Below, in pieces: positions 10,217-19,434 of a stretch of 28,804 bases of DNA. The notes under the pieces are model-generated. The model had not been told where the DNA came from. It saw only the letters and a program-made list of their open reading frames with translations, and made no database searches. Location of the stretch: positions 1 through 28,804 of the forward strand of contig SYDD01000180.1 of assembly GCA_005786775.1 (NCBI GenBank), in the 5' to 3' direction. The position numbers were made by a program, and so were the translations under genes. Position 1 is the first letter of the stretch. Every line of letters begins with the position of its first letter. This DNA is from Opitutaceae bacterium. Its GTDB lineage: Bacteria; Verrucomicrobiota; Verrucomicrobiia; Opitutales; Opitutaceae.

Positions 10217-12775
10217 ATGTCAGACGCGAAGCTCACGCCGATGATGCAGCAGTACTTCGAGGTCCGCCGCGGGCTGCCGAAGGACACCCTACTGCTCTTC
10301 CGGCTGGGCGACTTCTTCGAGCTGTTCTTCGAGGACGCGGTCACCGCCTCGCGGCTGCTCGGCCTGACCCTGACCCGCCGTAACGATGTGCCGATGGCCG
10401 GCCTGCCGGCCCACGCGGCGGACGGTTACGTGACTAAGCTTCTCGCCGCCGGGCGCAAGGTAGCCCTCTGCGACCAGGCGGAGCCGGCGAAGGCGGGAAA
10501 GCTGGTCCGCCGCCAGCTCACGCGCATCCTCTCCCCGGGCACCACCCTGGCGCCCGGGCAGCTAGAGGCTTCCCGCAATCATTACCTCGCCGCGGTGATG
10601 GCGGACCGCGCGGGCCTGCACGCGGCGTGGCTGGATCTTTCAACGGGTGAGTTTCGCGTCGCGACCGACCCCCGGGCAGCAAACCTCCTGCCGGTGCTGA
10701 CCGCTCTTGCGCCGGCCGAGCTGCTGATCATCGAGGGTGAACGCGAGCGCTGGGGCGCGGCCCCGGCTGAGGAGGCGGGGCTGCGGGCCCTGCACGCCTT
10801 CGCGGGCGAACGGCTCGTCTCGGAATTGCCCGGCTACCACTTCGACCCGCGCTCCGGCGCGCGCGCGGTCGCGGAGGCCCTGCGCGTGCTGAACCTCGAG
10901 GGTTTCGGGCTCGCCGCCGACCACCCGGGCCTGGGACCGGCGGGCGCGCTCGTGCAGTACGTGACCGAGAACCTGCGCGCCCGGCCGGAGAACCTCACGC
11001 GGCTCCAGGAATACCGCAGCGGACAGGCGCTGCTGCTCGATCCTGCCACGCTGCGGAACCTGGAGATCTTCAGCTCCAGCCGCGGCTCGCGGGAGGGTTC
11101 CCTCCTCCACGCCGTCAACCGCACGGCGACCGCCGCCGGGGCGCGGCTGCTCGAGCGCTGGCTGGCCGCGCCGACCCTCGAGCTGGCGGAGATCCGGCGG
11201 CGGCAGGCGATCGTCGGCGACCTGCTGACGCAGCCGCTGCGGCTGGGCGAGTTGCACGAGCTGCTGCAGGCGGTGCGCGATATCCCGCGGATCCTGGGCC
11301 GGCTGCAGAACCGCCTCCGCAATCCGCGGGAACTCGGGGGCATCCGCGACACCCTCGAGCGCCTGCCGGGCCTGCGCGCGGTGCTGGCAGCCTTCGGCCC
11401 GGAGTCGCCGCTCGCCGGGGCGGCGGCGGCACTGACGGAGCAGCCGGCGTTGCTGGACCTGCTGCGCCGCGGCCTAGCCGAGGAGCTCCCAAACGACCTC
11501 GCGGACGGGAATTTCATCCGCGCGGGGCACGATGCCGAGCTGGACCGCCTGCGGGCCCTGACCAGCGGCAACCGCACCTGGCTCTCGGACCTTGAGCGTG
11601 CGGAGCAGGAGCGCACCGGCATCCGCAGCCTGAAGGTCCGCTTCACGCAGAACTTCGGGTACTACATCGAGGTGACCAAGGCCAACCTCCACCTGGTGCC
11701 GGCCGACTACATCCGCCGCCAGACCACGGTGGGCGGCGAGCGCTACGTCACCGAGGCCCTGCGCGCGAAGGAGAAGGAGATCTTCCACGCCGAGGAGGGC
11801 GCCCAGGCCCGCGAGTTGGAGCTGTTTGCCGCGCTGGTCGCGGCCGTGCTGGACGAAGCCCTCGCCCTGATGCGAACGGCCGAGACCCTGGCGGAGCTCG
11901 ACGTGCTGGCGGGCTGGGCGCTGCTCGCCCGCGAATGGGACTATTGCCGGCCCGAGCTCGACGAGGGCGAGGCGCTGGAGATCACCGAGGGGCGTCACCC
12001 CGTGGTGGAGCAGGTGCTGCGGGCACCGGAGGCGGCCCTCTCGCTCGGGGGCACGGCGGGCTTCGTGCCGAATGACACCGCGCTGCGGGCAGACGAGGCG
12101 CAGCTAATGCTCCTGACTGGCCCGAATATGGCCGGCAAATCGACCTACATCCGGCAGGTCGCCCTGATCACCCTACTCGCGCAGATCGGGTGCTGGGTGC
12201 CAGCGCGCCGCTGCCGCATCGGGCTGGTGGACCGGATCTTCTCCCGCGTGGGCGCCAGCGACGACCTCGCCCGCGGGAACTCGACCTTCATGGTCGAGAT
12301 GAATGAGACCGCGAACATCCTCAACAACACGACCGACCGCTCACTGATCATCCTCGATGAGATTGGGCGCGGCACCTCGACCTATGACGGCCTCGCGATC
12401 GCCTGGGCGGTGGTGGAGCACCTGCACCAGGGCCCGGAGCGGGGCCCCCGGACCCTCTTCGCGACCCATTACCAGGAACTGACGCAGCTGGAGCGGCATC
12501 TGCCGCGCCTCCGGAACTTCTCCGTCGCCGTGAAGGAATGGAACGACGAGATCCTCTTCGTGCGGCGGATCGTGCCCGGGGCGGCGGACCGCAGCTACGG
12601 CATCCAGGTCGCGCGACTCGCCGGGTTGCCGCCCGGCGTGATCGCGCGCGCGCGGACGATCCTAGGCCGGCTGGAGGGCGAGAACCCGGATGTCGAGTTG
12701 CCCGCCCCGGAGGTGCGGCCGCGGCGCAAGCTGCGGGTCGCGGCGGCGGACGATCCGCAGCTCAGCCTGCTTTGA
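10217..12775 (+). CDS. mutS: DNA mismatch repair protein MutS
   Basis: An 852-residue MutS, which binds mismatches and short loops and uses ATP to signal repair. The start chosen is ATG 10217, giving MSDAKLTPMMQQYFE, the normal beginning of the family; an upstream in-frame ATG at 10181 would add 12 Arg/Pro-rich residues. The mismatch-wedge motif is present as Phe33-Phe34-Glu35 in LGDFFELFF (Phe-x-Glu). The clamp and lever regions are intact. Walker A is GPNMAGKST (635-643) and Walker B is IILDEIGRGTSTYDG with Asp714-Glu715. FATHYQELTQL and the C-terminal helix-turn-helix region (DRSYGIQVARLAGLP) follow, so the protein is full length. The last 14 nt overlap the end of the opposing aroF gene. 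No mutL lies in the window. Confidence 0.98.
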   Translation: MSDAKLTPMMQQYFEVRRGLPKDTLLLFRLGDFFELFFEDAVTASRLLGLTLTRRNDVPMAGLPAHAADGYVTKLLAAGRKVALCDQAEPAKAGKLVRRQLTRILSPGTTLAPGQLEASRNHYLAAVMADRAGLHAAWLDLSTGEFRVATDPRAANLLPVLTALAPAELLIIEGERERWGAAPAEEAGLRALHAFAGERLVSELPGYHFDPRSGARAVAEALRVLNLEGFGLAADHPGLGPAGALVQYVTENLRARPENLTRLQEYRSGQALLLDPATLRNLEIFSSSRGSREGSLLHAVNRTATAAGARLLERWLAAPTLELAEIRRRQAIVGDLLTQPLRLGELHELLQAVRDIPRILGRLQNRLRNPRELGGIRDTLERLPGLRAVLAAFGPESPLAGAAAALTEQPALLDLLRRGLAEELPNDLADGNFIRAGHDAELDRLRALTSGNRTWLSDLERAEQERTGIRSLKVRFTQNFGYYIEVTKANLHLVPADYIRRQTTVGGERYVTEALRAKEKEIFHAEEGAQARELELFAALVAAVLDEALALMRTAETLAELDVLAGWALLAREWDYCRPELDEGEALEITEGRHPVVEQVLRAPEAALSLGGTAGFVPNDTALRADEAQLMLLTGPNMAGKSTYIRQVALITLLAQIGCWVPARRCRIGLVDRIFSRVGASDDLARGNSTFMVEMNETANILNNTTDRSLIILDEIGRGTSTYDGLAIAWAVVEHLHQGPERGPRTLFATHYQELTQLERHLPRLRNFSVAVKEWNDEILFVRRIVPGAADRSYGIQVARLAGLPPGVIARARTILGRLEGENPDVELPAPEVRPRRKLRVAAADDPQLSLL

Positions 12776-13805
12776 CGCCGCGCCGCAGTCGCCAGAGGGC
12801 GCGCGCCTGGCGGATCGTCTCGGCCAGGCTTTCCGGCGTCAGGGCCTGCTTGGGATCGTCGCCGATCCCGTGGCTAGGGCTGACGTGAGCCTCGAGGCAA
12901 AGCCCGTCCGCCCCGTAGGCCACGGCGGCGAGGGCGCTGGCGGGCACGTAGGCGGCCTTGCCGACCGAGTGGGAGGGATCGACCACCACGGGCGCCCAGG
13001 TCTTTTCCTTCAGGAGCGGCGTGATGCTCTCGTCGGGATGGTTGCGGTAGCCGTCGAGCCCCGGGGCGGTGCCGCGGGGGCAGAGCAGGATGTTCGGGTT
13101 GCCAAAGGCGGCGATGTACTCGGCGGCCGAGATGAACTCGTTCACCGGGCCCATATGGATGCTGCGCTTGAGCAGGACCGCCGTCTCGCGGCCCGCCACG
13201 GCCCGGCCGATGGCCCGGAGCAGCGAGTAGTTGAGGGCATTGCGCGCGCCGACCTGGAGACAGGTCACGCCCGCCTCCAGGGCCACGCTGATGTGCGCCT
13301 CCTCCATCACCTCGGTGTCGACGGGCAGGCCCGTGCGCCGCGAGCCCTCCAGCAGGATGTCCATCGAGCGGGTGTCCCCCTGGAACGTGTACGGGTTGGT
13401 GCGCGGCTTCCAGACCCCGCCCCGGATCATCTGGGCGCCCGCCTCCTTCACCGCGGCGGCGCTCTCGTAGAAGTAGTTCGGGTTTTTCGGATCGATGGTG
13501 CAGGGACCGGCGATCACGAAGAGCTCCTCGCCGAGGGTCACACCGCCGAGCCGGATCCGGTGGCTCGCCAGGTCCGAGCGCTTGTCCATCAGCTTGAACG
13601 GCGACTGGATGCGGTCGATGCGCTCGACATAATCGAGACCCTCGAGCCGGTTGATCATCAGGTCATCCCGCTCGTCCCCCACGATCGCGTAGATCGTGCG
13701 GAGGGCGCCGATGATCGGCTGGATGGTGCAGCCGAATTCGCCGACGATCCCGGTGACCTCGGCGAGCTGCACCGGCGTCAGGCGGTTGGATTTGGGCAAA
13801 ATCAT
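12762..13805 (-). CDS. aroF: 3-deoxy-7-phosphoheptulonate synthase (DAHP synthase, type I-beta)
   Basis: A 347-residue enzyme that condenses phosphoenolpyruvate with erythrose 4-phosphate, the first step of aromatic amino acid synthesis. ATG 13805 (MILPKSNRLT) fits the family; the open frame extends 82 low-complexity Arg/Ser/Pro residues upstream, which are rejected. Residues 1-85 form the small ferredoxin-like N-terminal domain that, in the Thermotoga enzyme, mediates Tyr/Phe feedback. The barrel then shows AGPCTIDP with metal ligand Cys102, WKPRTNPYTFQG (132-143) for phosphoenolpyruvate binding, LLCPRGTAPGLDGYRN and VVDPSHSVGK, which supplies further ligands. There is no fused chorismate mutase. 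It lies 73 nt after the pseudouridine synthase gene on the same strand, so it may be the last gene of that run or have its own promoter. The 3' end overlaps that of mutS. The symbol is by function, not by orthology. Confidence 0.95.
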   Translation of the reverse strand: MILPKSNRLTPVQLAEVTGIVGEFGCTIQPIIGALRTIYAIVGDERDDLMINRLEGLDYVERIDRIQSPFKLMDKRSDLASHRIRLGGVTLGEELFVIAGPCTIDPKNPNYFYESAAAVKEAGAQMIRGGVWKPRTNPYTFQGDTRSMDILLEGSRRTGLPVDTEVMEEAHISVALEAGVTCLQVGARNALNYSLLRAIGRAVAGRETAVLLKRSIHMGPVNEFISAAEYIAAFGNPNILLCPRGTAPGLDGYRNHPDESITPLLKEKTWAPVVVDPSHSVGKAAYVPASALAAVAYGADGLCLEAHVSPSHGIGDDPKQALTPESLAETIRQARALWRLRRGVKAG

Positions 13806-13878
13806 GCCCGAAGATTGGGGCCGGGCGGGCCCGGAGGACAAACCGGATTTTCGCGGGCGTCCCGGCCCTCGTCCCAGC

Positions 13879-14637
13879 TTAGAGGGCCTGCTCGAACTCG
13901 AGCGGCACGGGCGCGCGCGCGGCGAAGGACTGGGGCGCGCCGTTCCACTGGTACTCGAAACTGGTCTCGGCCGCGTGGAGGAAGAGACGGCGGGTGCCGG
14001 CGGCGCGGGCGAACTCGCGGTTGCGCGGGAAATCCCCGTAGGTCTGGTCACCGATGATCGGGAGCCCGCGCTGGGCGCACTGCACTCGCAACTGGTGGCT
14101 GCGGCCGGTGCGGGGCTCGAGGCGCAGGAGAGTGAGGCGCGGTTCCCGCAGACCCCGCCGGGCGACGCTCATCCGACACTCGGCGGGGATATTACCCGCG
14201 CGGGCGGAGGTGCGGAGGCGACCCTCGTGGCGCTGAACGGCCAGCATGTCCCGCCAAAGTTCAAGCGGGGCGCGGGGGGTACCGAAGACGAGGGCGAAAT
14301 AGACCTTCCGCACCTGCTTCCGGCGGAACTGATTCCGAATCTCGACCGCCAGATCCTCCCGTAGGCACCCGAGGAGCACTCCGGAAGTGGCGGAGTCGAT
14401 CCGGTTGAGCAGCCAGCAGCGCCGCACTGGCCCACCCGCGGGGGATTCCCACTCGTAGGCTTCGGTCTCCAGATCGTAGCGGGCCCGGAGCGTGGAACGG
14501 GGCTCATCTCCGGGCTCGTTGGGATGGGAGAGCAGGCCGGCCGGCTTAGCGAAGGCGAGCACCCCGCGCTCATCCACGTGGAGGAGCGTCACGTCGCGGC
14601 CGAGGGGAAGGTCGGAAGCGTCCGGCAGTCCACTCAC
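13879..14637 (-). CDS. RluA-family RNA pseudouridine synthase
   Basis: A 252-residue pseudouridine synthase of the RluA/RsuA superfamily that isomerises uridine in rRNA or tRNA. The catalytic motif is LLNRIDSATSG with Asp81. Other family blocks are FAKPAGLLSHP (29-39), QFRRKQVRKVYFALV, RTGRSHQLRVQ and GLPIIGDQTYGD. No S4 RNA-binding domain precedes the catalytic domain, as in TruC-like and some RluA-like short members. GTG 14637 was chosen because it overlaps the stop of the tonB-like gene (GTGA) and leaves a short N-terminus; the ATG at 14703 lies inside the upstream gene and is possible but would force a 70-nt overlap. The target nucleotide cannot be predicted. Confidence 0.92.
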   Translation of the reverse strand: MSGLPDASDLPLGRDVTLLHVDERGVLAFAKPAGLLSHPNEPGDEPRSTLRARYDLETEAYEWESPAGGPVRRCWLLNRIDSATSGVLLGCLREDLAVEIRNQFRRKQVRKVYFALVFGTPRAPLELWRDMLAVQRHEGRLRTSARAGNIPAECRMSVARRGLREPRLTLLRLEPRTGRSHQLRVQCAQRGLPIIGDQTYGDFPRNREFARAAGTRRLFLHAAETSFEYQWNGAPQSFAARAPVPLEFEQAL

Positions 14638-15758
14638 TGGTAGTAGAACGTAAAGGTCATCTGTTGCCGCTCCCCGAGGACCGCCTTCATGTCGTCGGTC
14701 CACGGCCCGTAGGGCATCCGGTCGGTGATGGCACTGACGCAGGCGCGGGTGGCGGTGTCATTCGCGGTCGAGTTCTCGACCCCGATGTCGACGATCCGGC
14801 CCTCGTCGTTCATCACGAACTTGACCGTGACCGAGCTGCCGCCGACCGGGTTGGCCTTCTGCTCGATGACGATGCGCTCCCACTGGATCTGCACGGAATC
14901 GATCATCCGCTGGAGATAGGCGCCGTAGTTGCTCCAGCGCGCGTCGACGGCCGTCGGGCCGATGTTGGTGGTGCCAAACTTGTTCTCCGCGAGGATCGCC
15001 GGACGGGTCTGGATGGTCTTGACCAGCTGTGGCCGGGGCTGCGGCCGGCGCGGGTCGATCGCCGGGCGTGGAACCTGCTGGGCGGTGGCCCCCTCCCCTT
15101 CCTTCGTGCCCTCGACGCGTTCCGGCACTGCCTCCGCCCGCTCCAGACGCTTGGCGAGACTGCTCCCGAGGCCCTCCCGGTTATCCCCCTCCACTTTCTC
15201 CACGCCTGAGAGCGGGTTCTGCTCGCGCCGGGGCGCGGCGACCACCTCGGGAGCCGGCGGTGCCTCGGTCGGGGGCGGCGGCGCCGGGGTGAACTCCTGA
15301 GGCTGTACCAGCCGGCCGCTTACGATCTGGTTGGACTCGATATCAGTCCGGCCCTCGAGCGCGGGGCGGTCGCTGCGACCCTCCGGAGTGGGCTTTTCCT
15401 GCGCCACCTGCTGGTTCTGCGCGGCGAAATTACTGGTCTTGTCCGGAACATTCTCCGGCGCCTCCGGGTTGGTCTCGACGAAGCGGAAGGGGTCAGCGGG
15501 CTTGGGCTGCGGCTGCACCTTCACCTCCGGCTCCAGCTCGATCGAGAAATTCCGCTCCGTGGACTCCGGACGGGCCGTCACCGGCAGGGCCTCGAAGCGC
15601 AGCACCGTGGGACCCAGGAGCCAGAGCAGCAGATGGATCAGGATGACCCCGCCGATGCCGATCAGGATGGAACGGGTGTCCGGGTCGCGCCAACCGCGGG
15701 CCACGGCCCGCCGCAGCACGGTAAGCGGCGGGGGCCTGAGGATGGTGTCGCTCGTCAT
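14634..15758 (-). CDS. TonB/TolA-like energy transducer
   Basis: A 374-residue envelope protein. One membrane helix sits near the N-terminus (about residues 31-49, RSILIGIGGVILIHLLLWLL) after a short cytoplasmic tail. A long Pro/Gln/Glu-rich periplasmic spacer follows (about 70-260, with PQPKPADPF and PAPPPPTEAPPAP). The C-terminal ~95 residues, beginning YGAYLQRMIDSVQ, resemble the TonB/TolA C-terminal domain (SSVTVKFVMNDEGRIVDI ... ACVSAITDRMPYGPW). Such proteins carry proton-motive energy from an ExbB/ExbD-type motor to outer-membrane partners; no exbB, exbD or TonB-dependent receptor is in the window. The gene starts 7 nt after maf stops and its stop overlaps the next start (GTGA). TonB versus TolA role cannot be decided here. 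Confidence 0.88.
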   Translation of the reverse strand: MTSDTILRPPPLTVLRRAVARGWRDPDTRSILIGIGGVILIHLLLWLLGPTVLRFEALPVTARPESTERNFSIELEPEVKVQPQPKPADPFRFVETNPEAPENVPDKTSNFAAQNQQVAQEKPTPEGRSDRPALEGRTDIESNQIVSGRLVQPQEFTPAPPPPTEAPPAPEVVAAPRREQNPLSGVEKVEGDNREGLGSSLAKRLERAEAVPERVEGTKEGEGATAQQVPRPAIDPRRPQPRPQLVKTIQTRPAILAENKFGTTNIGPTAVDARWSNYGAYLQRMIDSVQIQWERIVIEQKANPVGGSSVTVKFVMNDEGRIVDIGVENSTANDTATRACVSAITDRMPYGPWTDDMKAVLGERQQMTFTFYYQ

Positions 15759-15765
15759 GGTCGGA

Positions 15766-16377
15766 TCACAGGGACGTGCCGGAAGCGGTAAAGTTTGCGG
15801 CGAGGCCGGCGCGGGTCAAAATCTGTTTCGTCTCCGCCAGCGGCAGGCCGACGATGTTGCTGAGCGACCCCTCATAGCCCGCGATGATCAGCTCGGGGTG
15901 CTCCTGAATCGCGTAGCCCCCGGCCTTGTCGAGGGTGTGCACGCGGGCCAAATAGGCCTCGATCAACGGCTCATCGAGAACGCGGAAGCGGACCGCGCTG
16001 TCTACCACCGCATCGAGCGCGAGCGCGTCCCGCCCGCGACGCAGGGCAAGCCCGGTGTGGACCGTGTGCGCCCGCCCGCTGAGCCGCCGGAGCATTGCGC
16101 GGGCGTCGGCCGGGTCGGCCGGCTTGTTCAGCACCTGACCTTCGAGGCACACGGTGGTATCGGCGCCGAGCACGGTTGCCGCGGGGAAACGGGCGGCGAC
16201 CCAGGCGGCCTTGAGGGCGGCATTGTGCCCGACGAGGCGGCGGGGATCGGCATCCGGCGTCTCGTCCTCCGTCACCCCGGCCACGACAACTGTGAACGGC
16301 AGGCCGAGGCGGGCCAGCAGTTCCTGGCGCCGCGGGGACGCGGAGGCGAGGATCAGCCCGGCGTGGTCTGGCGTCAC
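15766..16377 (-). CDS. maf: Maf nucleotide pyrophosphatase
   Basis: A 203-residue Maf/Ham1-type enzyme that hydrolyses nucleoside triphosphates to monophosphates, clearing non-standard nucleotides or acting in division arrest. Motifs are [12 protein letters not shown] (10-21), the catalytic LGADTTV with Asp73, [20 protein letters not shown] and [13 protein letters not shown], and it ends with [12 protein letters not shown]. The double Arg in SPRR resembles the YhdE-type dTTP/UTP pyrophosphatase branch rather than the YceF branch (inference). The start is a GTG at 16377 that overlaps the stop of the upstream tolC-like gene (GTGA), which argues for translational coupling. Length is normal for the family. 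Confidence 0.95.
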   Translation of the reverse strand: MTPDHAGLILASASPRRQELLARLGLPFTVVVAGVTEDETPDADPRRLVGHNAALKAAWVAARFPAATVLGADTTVCLEGQVLNKPADPADARAMLRRLSGRAHTVHTGLALRRGRDALALDAVVDSAVRFRVLDEPLIEAYLARVHTLDKAGGYAIQEHPELIIAGYEGSLSNIVGLPLAETKQILTRAGLAANFTASGTSL

Positions 16378-17684
16378 GGGGCGCGTTCCGCGAGGATGGT
16401 GCGGACGTCCCCGCGGGCCCGGGCCAGCTCGACGCGGCTCAGGTTGTACTGGTGGACCGCCTCGACGAGGTTATCCTCCGCCTGCGCGAGGCGGTTCTGG
16501 GCCTCGACGACCTCGCGGTTGTCCGCCACGCCCTGCTGGTAGCGCTGTTGGGCCAGCCGGAGTTCCTCCCGGGCGAGGCCGAGGCCCTTCTCCGCGACGG
16601 CCACCTGCGCGTGGCGCGAGGTGGCGTCCTGAGCGGCCAGCCGGAGCTCGGCGTAAATCTGGAGCTCCAGGTGGTGCAGGCGGGCCTCCTGAGAGCGCAG
16701 GCGGGACTGGGCGAGGCGCCGGCTGGCGCTGAGCCGGAAGCCGTCGAACACCGGCACCGCGACACCGACCCCAAAGGCCCACTGATCCTGCTTCCCGTCG
16801 TCGTCGAACCGCGGAGAGGCCAGCCCGTAGTTGCCGCTGAGCGTGAGCGCCGGCCAGCGTTCCCGCTCGGCCGCGCGGACGGAAAGGCGGGATTGATCGA
16901 CCGCGAGGCGGGCGGCGAGGTGTTCCGCCCGACGCTCAAAGGCAGTCCCCTCCTCCCCGAGGGCCTGCAGGGTAGCGGGGGCGCGTCGCACCTCGAAGCC
17001 GGCGAGCTGCAGGGGCCGGCCCGGGGGCAGGTCGAGGATTCGCTGGAGCAAGAGCTGGCTCTGCAGAACCACCGTGTCGTGCTGCAGCCGCGCCTGCTCA
17101 GCGAGGGCGAGCTGGGCCTCGGCCCGGGTGACATCAATCTGGGTGGCCACACCGGCGGCGAACTGGCTTCGGGCGAGACCCAGCAGGGCCTGGGTGCGGG
17201 CGATGTTGGCGTCAAGGACCTCGCGCCGGCGGAGGTTGCGCAGGTTGAGGAAATAACCGCCGGCGACATCGGCGAGTACCGCCTGCAGGGCGGCCGCCTG
17301 GTTGGCGCGGGCCACCTCGGACCCGGTGCGCGCGGCCTCCGCCAGCACGCGCAGGCTCGGATGGTAGAGCGCGTAGGAGCCGGTGAGCAGCGCGTCGAAG
17401 CGGTTTGCGGGCCGGCCGGAGGTGACCACGACCGTCGCGATGCTGACGCCCTGGGAGCGGCGTTGCTGGAGGGAGGCGGACAGGTTCGGCAGGTTGGCGG
17501 CCCGCTGCTGGTGGGCGACCTCGAGCGCCTGCACCGCGGATTCGCGGCTCAGCAGCACCGCGAGGCTCACGCGCTCGACCGCGGCGAGCGACTCCTCGAG
17601 GGTCAGCGCCGCGCCCTCGGCGGCCGGGAGCGGGAGGCGGAGGAGGCCGAGCAGGAGGAATCCAAGGACGCAGGGGGGACGCAT
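16374..17684 (-). CDS. TolC-family outer membrane efflux protein
   Basis: A 436-residue outer-membrane factor of the TolC family, which forms the exit duct of efflux or type I secretion complexes. ATG 17684 gives a signal peptide (residues 1-26, [20 protein letters not shown]); the upstream open frame is hydrophilic and rejected. Two OEP repeats are seen: the first includes [17 protein letters not shown] and [18 protein letters not shown], the second [35 protein letters not shown] and [26 protein letters not shown], with the long Ala/Gln/Leu-rich coiled helices typical of the tunnel. No inner-membrane transporter or adaptor gene neighbours it. It heads the minus-strand run maf, tonB-like, pseudouridine synthase. 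Its promoter must lie in the 93-nt gap shared with nadE. Confidence 0.94.
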   Translation of the reverse strand: MRPPCVLGFLLLGLLRLPLPAAEGAALTLEESLAAVERVSLAVLLSRESAVQALEVAHQQRAANLPNLSASLQQRRSQGVSIATVVVTSGRPANRFDALLTGSYALYHPSLRVLAEAARTGSEVARANQAAALQAVLADVAGGYFLNLRNLRRREVLDANIARTQALLGLARSQFAAGVATQIDVTRAEAQLALAEQARLQHDTVVLQSQLLLQRILDLPPGRPLQLAGFEVRRAPATLQALGEEGTAFERRAEHLAARLAVDQSRLSVRAAERERWPALTLSGNYGLASPRFDDDGKQDQWAFGVGVAVPVFDGFRLSASRRLAQSRLRSQEARLHHLELQIYAELRLAAQDATSRHAQVAVAEKGLGLAREELRLAQQRYQQGVADNREVVEAQNRLAQAEDNLVEAVHQYNLSRVELARARGDVRTILAERAP

Positions 17685-17777
17685 GGGACGCCCCCAGCAA
17701 ACGCCGCCGGGGCAGGATGCTGCAAGCCCGGGTTGCGGGTTGTCACGGGCGGCAAAGCCCTCAACGTGGGCCGTTCG
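17685..17777. promoter_or_regulatory. Divergent promoter gap, tolC-like / nadE
   Basis: A 93-nt GC-rich spacer between two divergent starts. TTGTCA at 17740-17745 could be a -35 for nadE, but 17 nt further on AACGTG is a poor -10. No operator-like palindrome stands out. Regulatory status is inferred from gene arrangement alone. Confidence 0.3.
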
Positions 17778-19427
17778 ATGCGACTCGGACTCGCGCAGAT
17801 CAATCCCACCGTGGGCGACCTGGCCGGCAACCGCCGGCTGATCCTCGACGCGTACCACGCGCTTGTGGCGCAAGGGGCGGAGCTGGTGGTATTCCCGGAG
17901 CTAGCGACCTGCGGTTACCCGCCGCGGGATCTCCTTTTCCGCCAGGGATTCGTGCCGGACGTGGCGGCATCACTCGCGGAGATCGCGAGGGCCATCGGCG
18001 CCGTGCCCGCCCTCGTGGGGACCGTTGAGCCGAACGCCGCGGGCGCGGGCCGGCCGTGCTTCAACTCCGCCGCCTTCTGTCGCGCCGGCCGCGTCGAGGC
18101 AATGGCGCGCAAGTGCCTGCTGCCGACGTACGACGTGTTTGACGAGGACCGCTACTTCGAGGCGGCGTCGGAGCCGCTGGTGCTCGCGCTCGCGGGGCGG
18201 CGCATCGGCGTGACCCTTTGCGAGGACATCTGGACCAATCCCCAGCTCGGGCCGCGCCGCTACCCGGGGCCCCTGCCGCTGGAGCGCCTGGCCGGCGCGG
18301 GCTGCGACTTGATGGTGAACCTTTCCGCGAGTCCGTGGTGCATCGGCAAGGAGGACGTGCGCCGACGACTGGTGGTCGCGGACGCCGCGCGGCGGCTCAG
18401 CTGCCCCGTGGTCTACGTCAACGCGGTGGGCGGCAACGATGAGCTGATCTTTGACGGGCGGAGCCTGGTGACGGACGCGGCGGGCCGGACAATCGCGGGC
18501 CTAGCCGCGTTCCACGTGGAGCTGCGTGTGGTCACCTTGCCCGGGGCGGGCCGGAACGCGCCGGAGGAGGCCGTGGCGGCCGCGGACCCGGCGGCCGACC
18601 TGTTCGCGGCGCTTGTGCTCGGGCTGCAGGACTACGCGCACAAGAGCGGTTTCCGCCGCGCACTGATCGCCCTCTCGGGAGGGATCGATTCCGCCGTGGT
18701 GGGCGTGATCGCGGCGGCCGCCTTTGGCCCGGAGAACGTCATCGGCGTCTCCCTCCCCTCCGCGATCTCCTCGGCGCATTCCCGCACGGATGCGCAGGCG
18801 CTGGCGGCCAATCTGAGGATCCGCTGCGACACCATCCCGATCGCGGGGATCGTGGCGGGATGCGAGGCCGCGCTGGCGCCGGTGTTCGCCGGGCGGGCCC
18901 CGGACGTCACCGAGGAGAACCTGCAGGCCCGGACCCGCGGGCTGCTGATGATGGCCCTTTCCAACAAGTTCGGGGCGCTGCTGCTGACCACGGGCAACAA
19001 GAGCGAGATGGCGGTGGGGTACTGCACCCTGTACGGCGATATGTGCGGCGGGTTGGCCGTCATCAGCGACGTGTACAAGACGCAGGTCTACGCGCTCGCC
19101 CGCTGGATCAACCGGGAGCGCGAAATCATCCCGCGCTCGTCGATCGAGAAGCCGCCGAGCGCCGAGCTCCGGCCGGGGCAGACCGACCAGGACTCGCTGC
19201 CGCCCTACGACACGCTCGACGCGCTGCTGGCCGGCTACGTCGAGGAGGGGCTGTCCCGCCGGGAGCTCGCCGCCCGCGGCTTCCCGGAATCGATGGTCCG
19301 CGACGTGACCCGCAAGGTGGACGCCAGCGAGTACAAGCGGAAGCAGGCGGCCCCGGGACTGAAAGTCACTCCACTCGCTTTTGGGGTCGGACGCCGGATT
19401 CCGATCGTGCAGCGCTACGCCGGCTGA
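17778..19427 (+). CDS. nadE: Glutamine-dependent NAD+ synthetase
   Basis: A 549-residue two-domain enzyme that amidates deamido-NAD to NAD, using ammonia released from glutamine. The N-terminal nitrilase-type amidase carries the triad Glu41 ([13 protein letters not shown]), Lys112 ([10 protein letters not shown]) and Cys148 (GVTLCEDIW). The C-terminal synthetase has the PP-loop SGGIDS at 300-305, then [15 protein letters not shown] and [20 protein letters not shown]. The conserved end [14 protein letters not shown] followed by FGVGRRIPI is present, so it is complete. ATG 17778 starts exactly at the family's [14 protein letters not shown]; the open frame upstream is antisense to the tolC-like gene and is ignored. 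hemL begins 7 nt after the stop, so the two are probably co-transcribed. Confidence 0.97.
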   Translation: MRLGLAQINPTVGDLAGNRRLILDAYHALVAQGAELVVFPELATCGYPPRDLLFRQGFVPDVAASLAEIARAIGAVPALVGTVEPNAAGAGRPCFNSAAFCRAGRVEAMARKCLLPTYDVFDEDRYFEAASEPLVLALAGRRIGVTLCEDIWTNPQLGPRRYPGPLPLERLAGAGCDLMVNLSASPWCIGKEDVRRRLVVADAARRLSCPVVYVNAVGGNDELIFDGRSLVTDAAGRTIAGLAAFHVELRVVTLPGAGRNAPEEAVAAADPAADLFAALVLGLQDYAHKSGFRRALIALSGGIDSAVVGVIAAAAFGPENVIGVSLPSAISSAHSRTDAQALAANLRIRCDTIPIAGIVAGCEAALAPVFAGRAPDVTEENLQARTRGLLMMALSNKFGALLLTTGNKSEMAVGYCTLYGDMCGGLAVISDVYKTQVYALARWINREREIIPRSSIEKPPSAELRPGQTDQDSLPPYDTLDALLAGYVEEGLSRRELAARGFPESMVRDVTRKVDASEYKRKQAAPGLKVTPLAFGVGRRIPIVQRYAG

Positions 19428-19434
19428 ATTTCCA

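Noticed and set aside
13821..13834. CCGGGC/GCCCGG inverted repeat upstream of aroF as an attenuator
   Set aside because: The stem is only 5 bp with a 4-nt loop, lacks a T-run and has no leader peptide with aromatic codons; chance at this GC content.
13806..14051. 82-residue N-terminal extension of the DAHP synthase
   Set aside because: It is Ser/Arg/Pro low complexity and overlaps the pseudouridine synthase gene out of frame; MILPKSNRLT matches the normal family start and places the metal ligand at Cys102.
16452..17777. Plus-strand open frame continuous with nadE (adds 442 codons)
   Set aside because: It is antisense to the tolC-like gene, and the NAD synthetase family begins precisely at 17778 ([11 protein letters not shown]).
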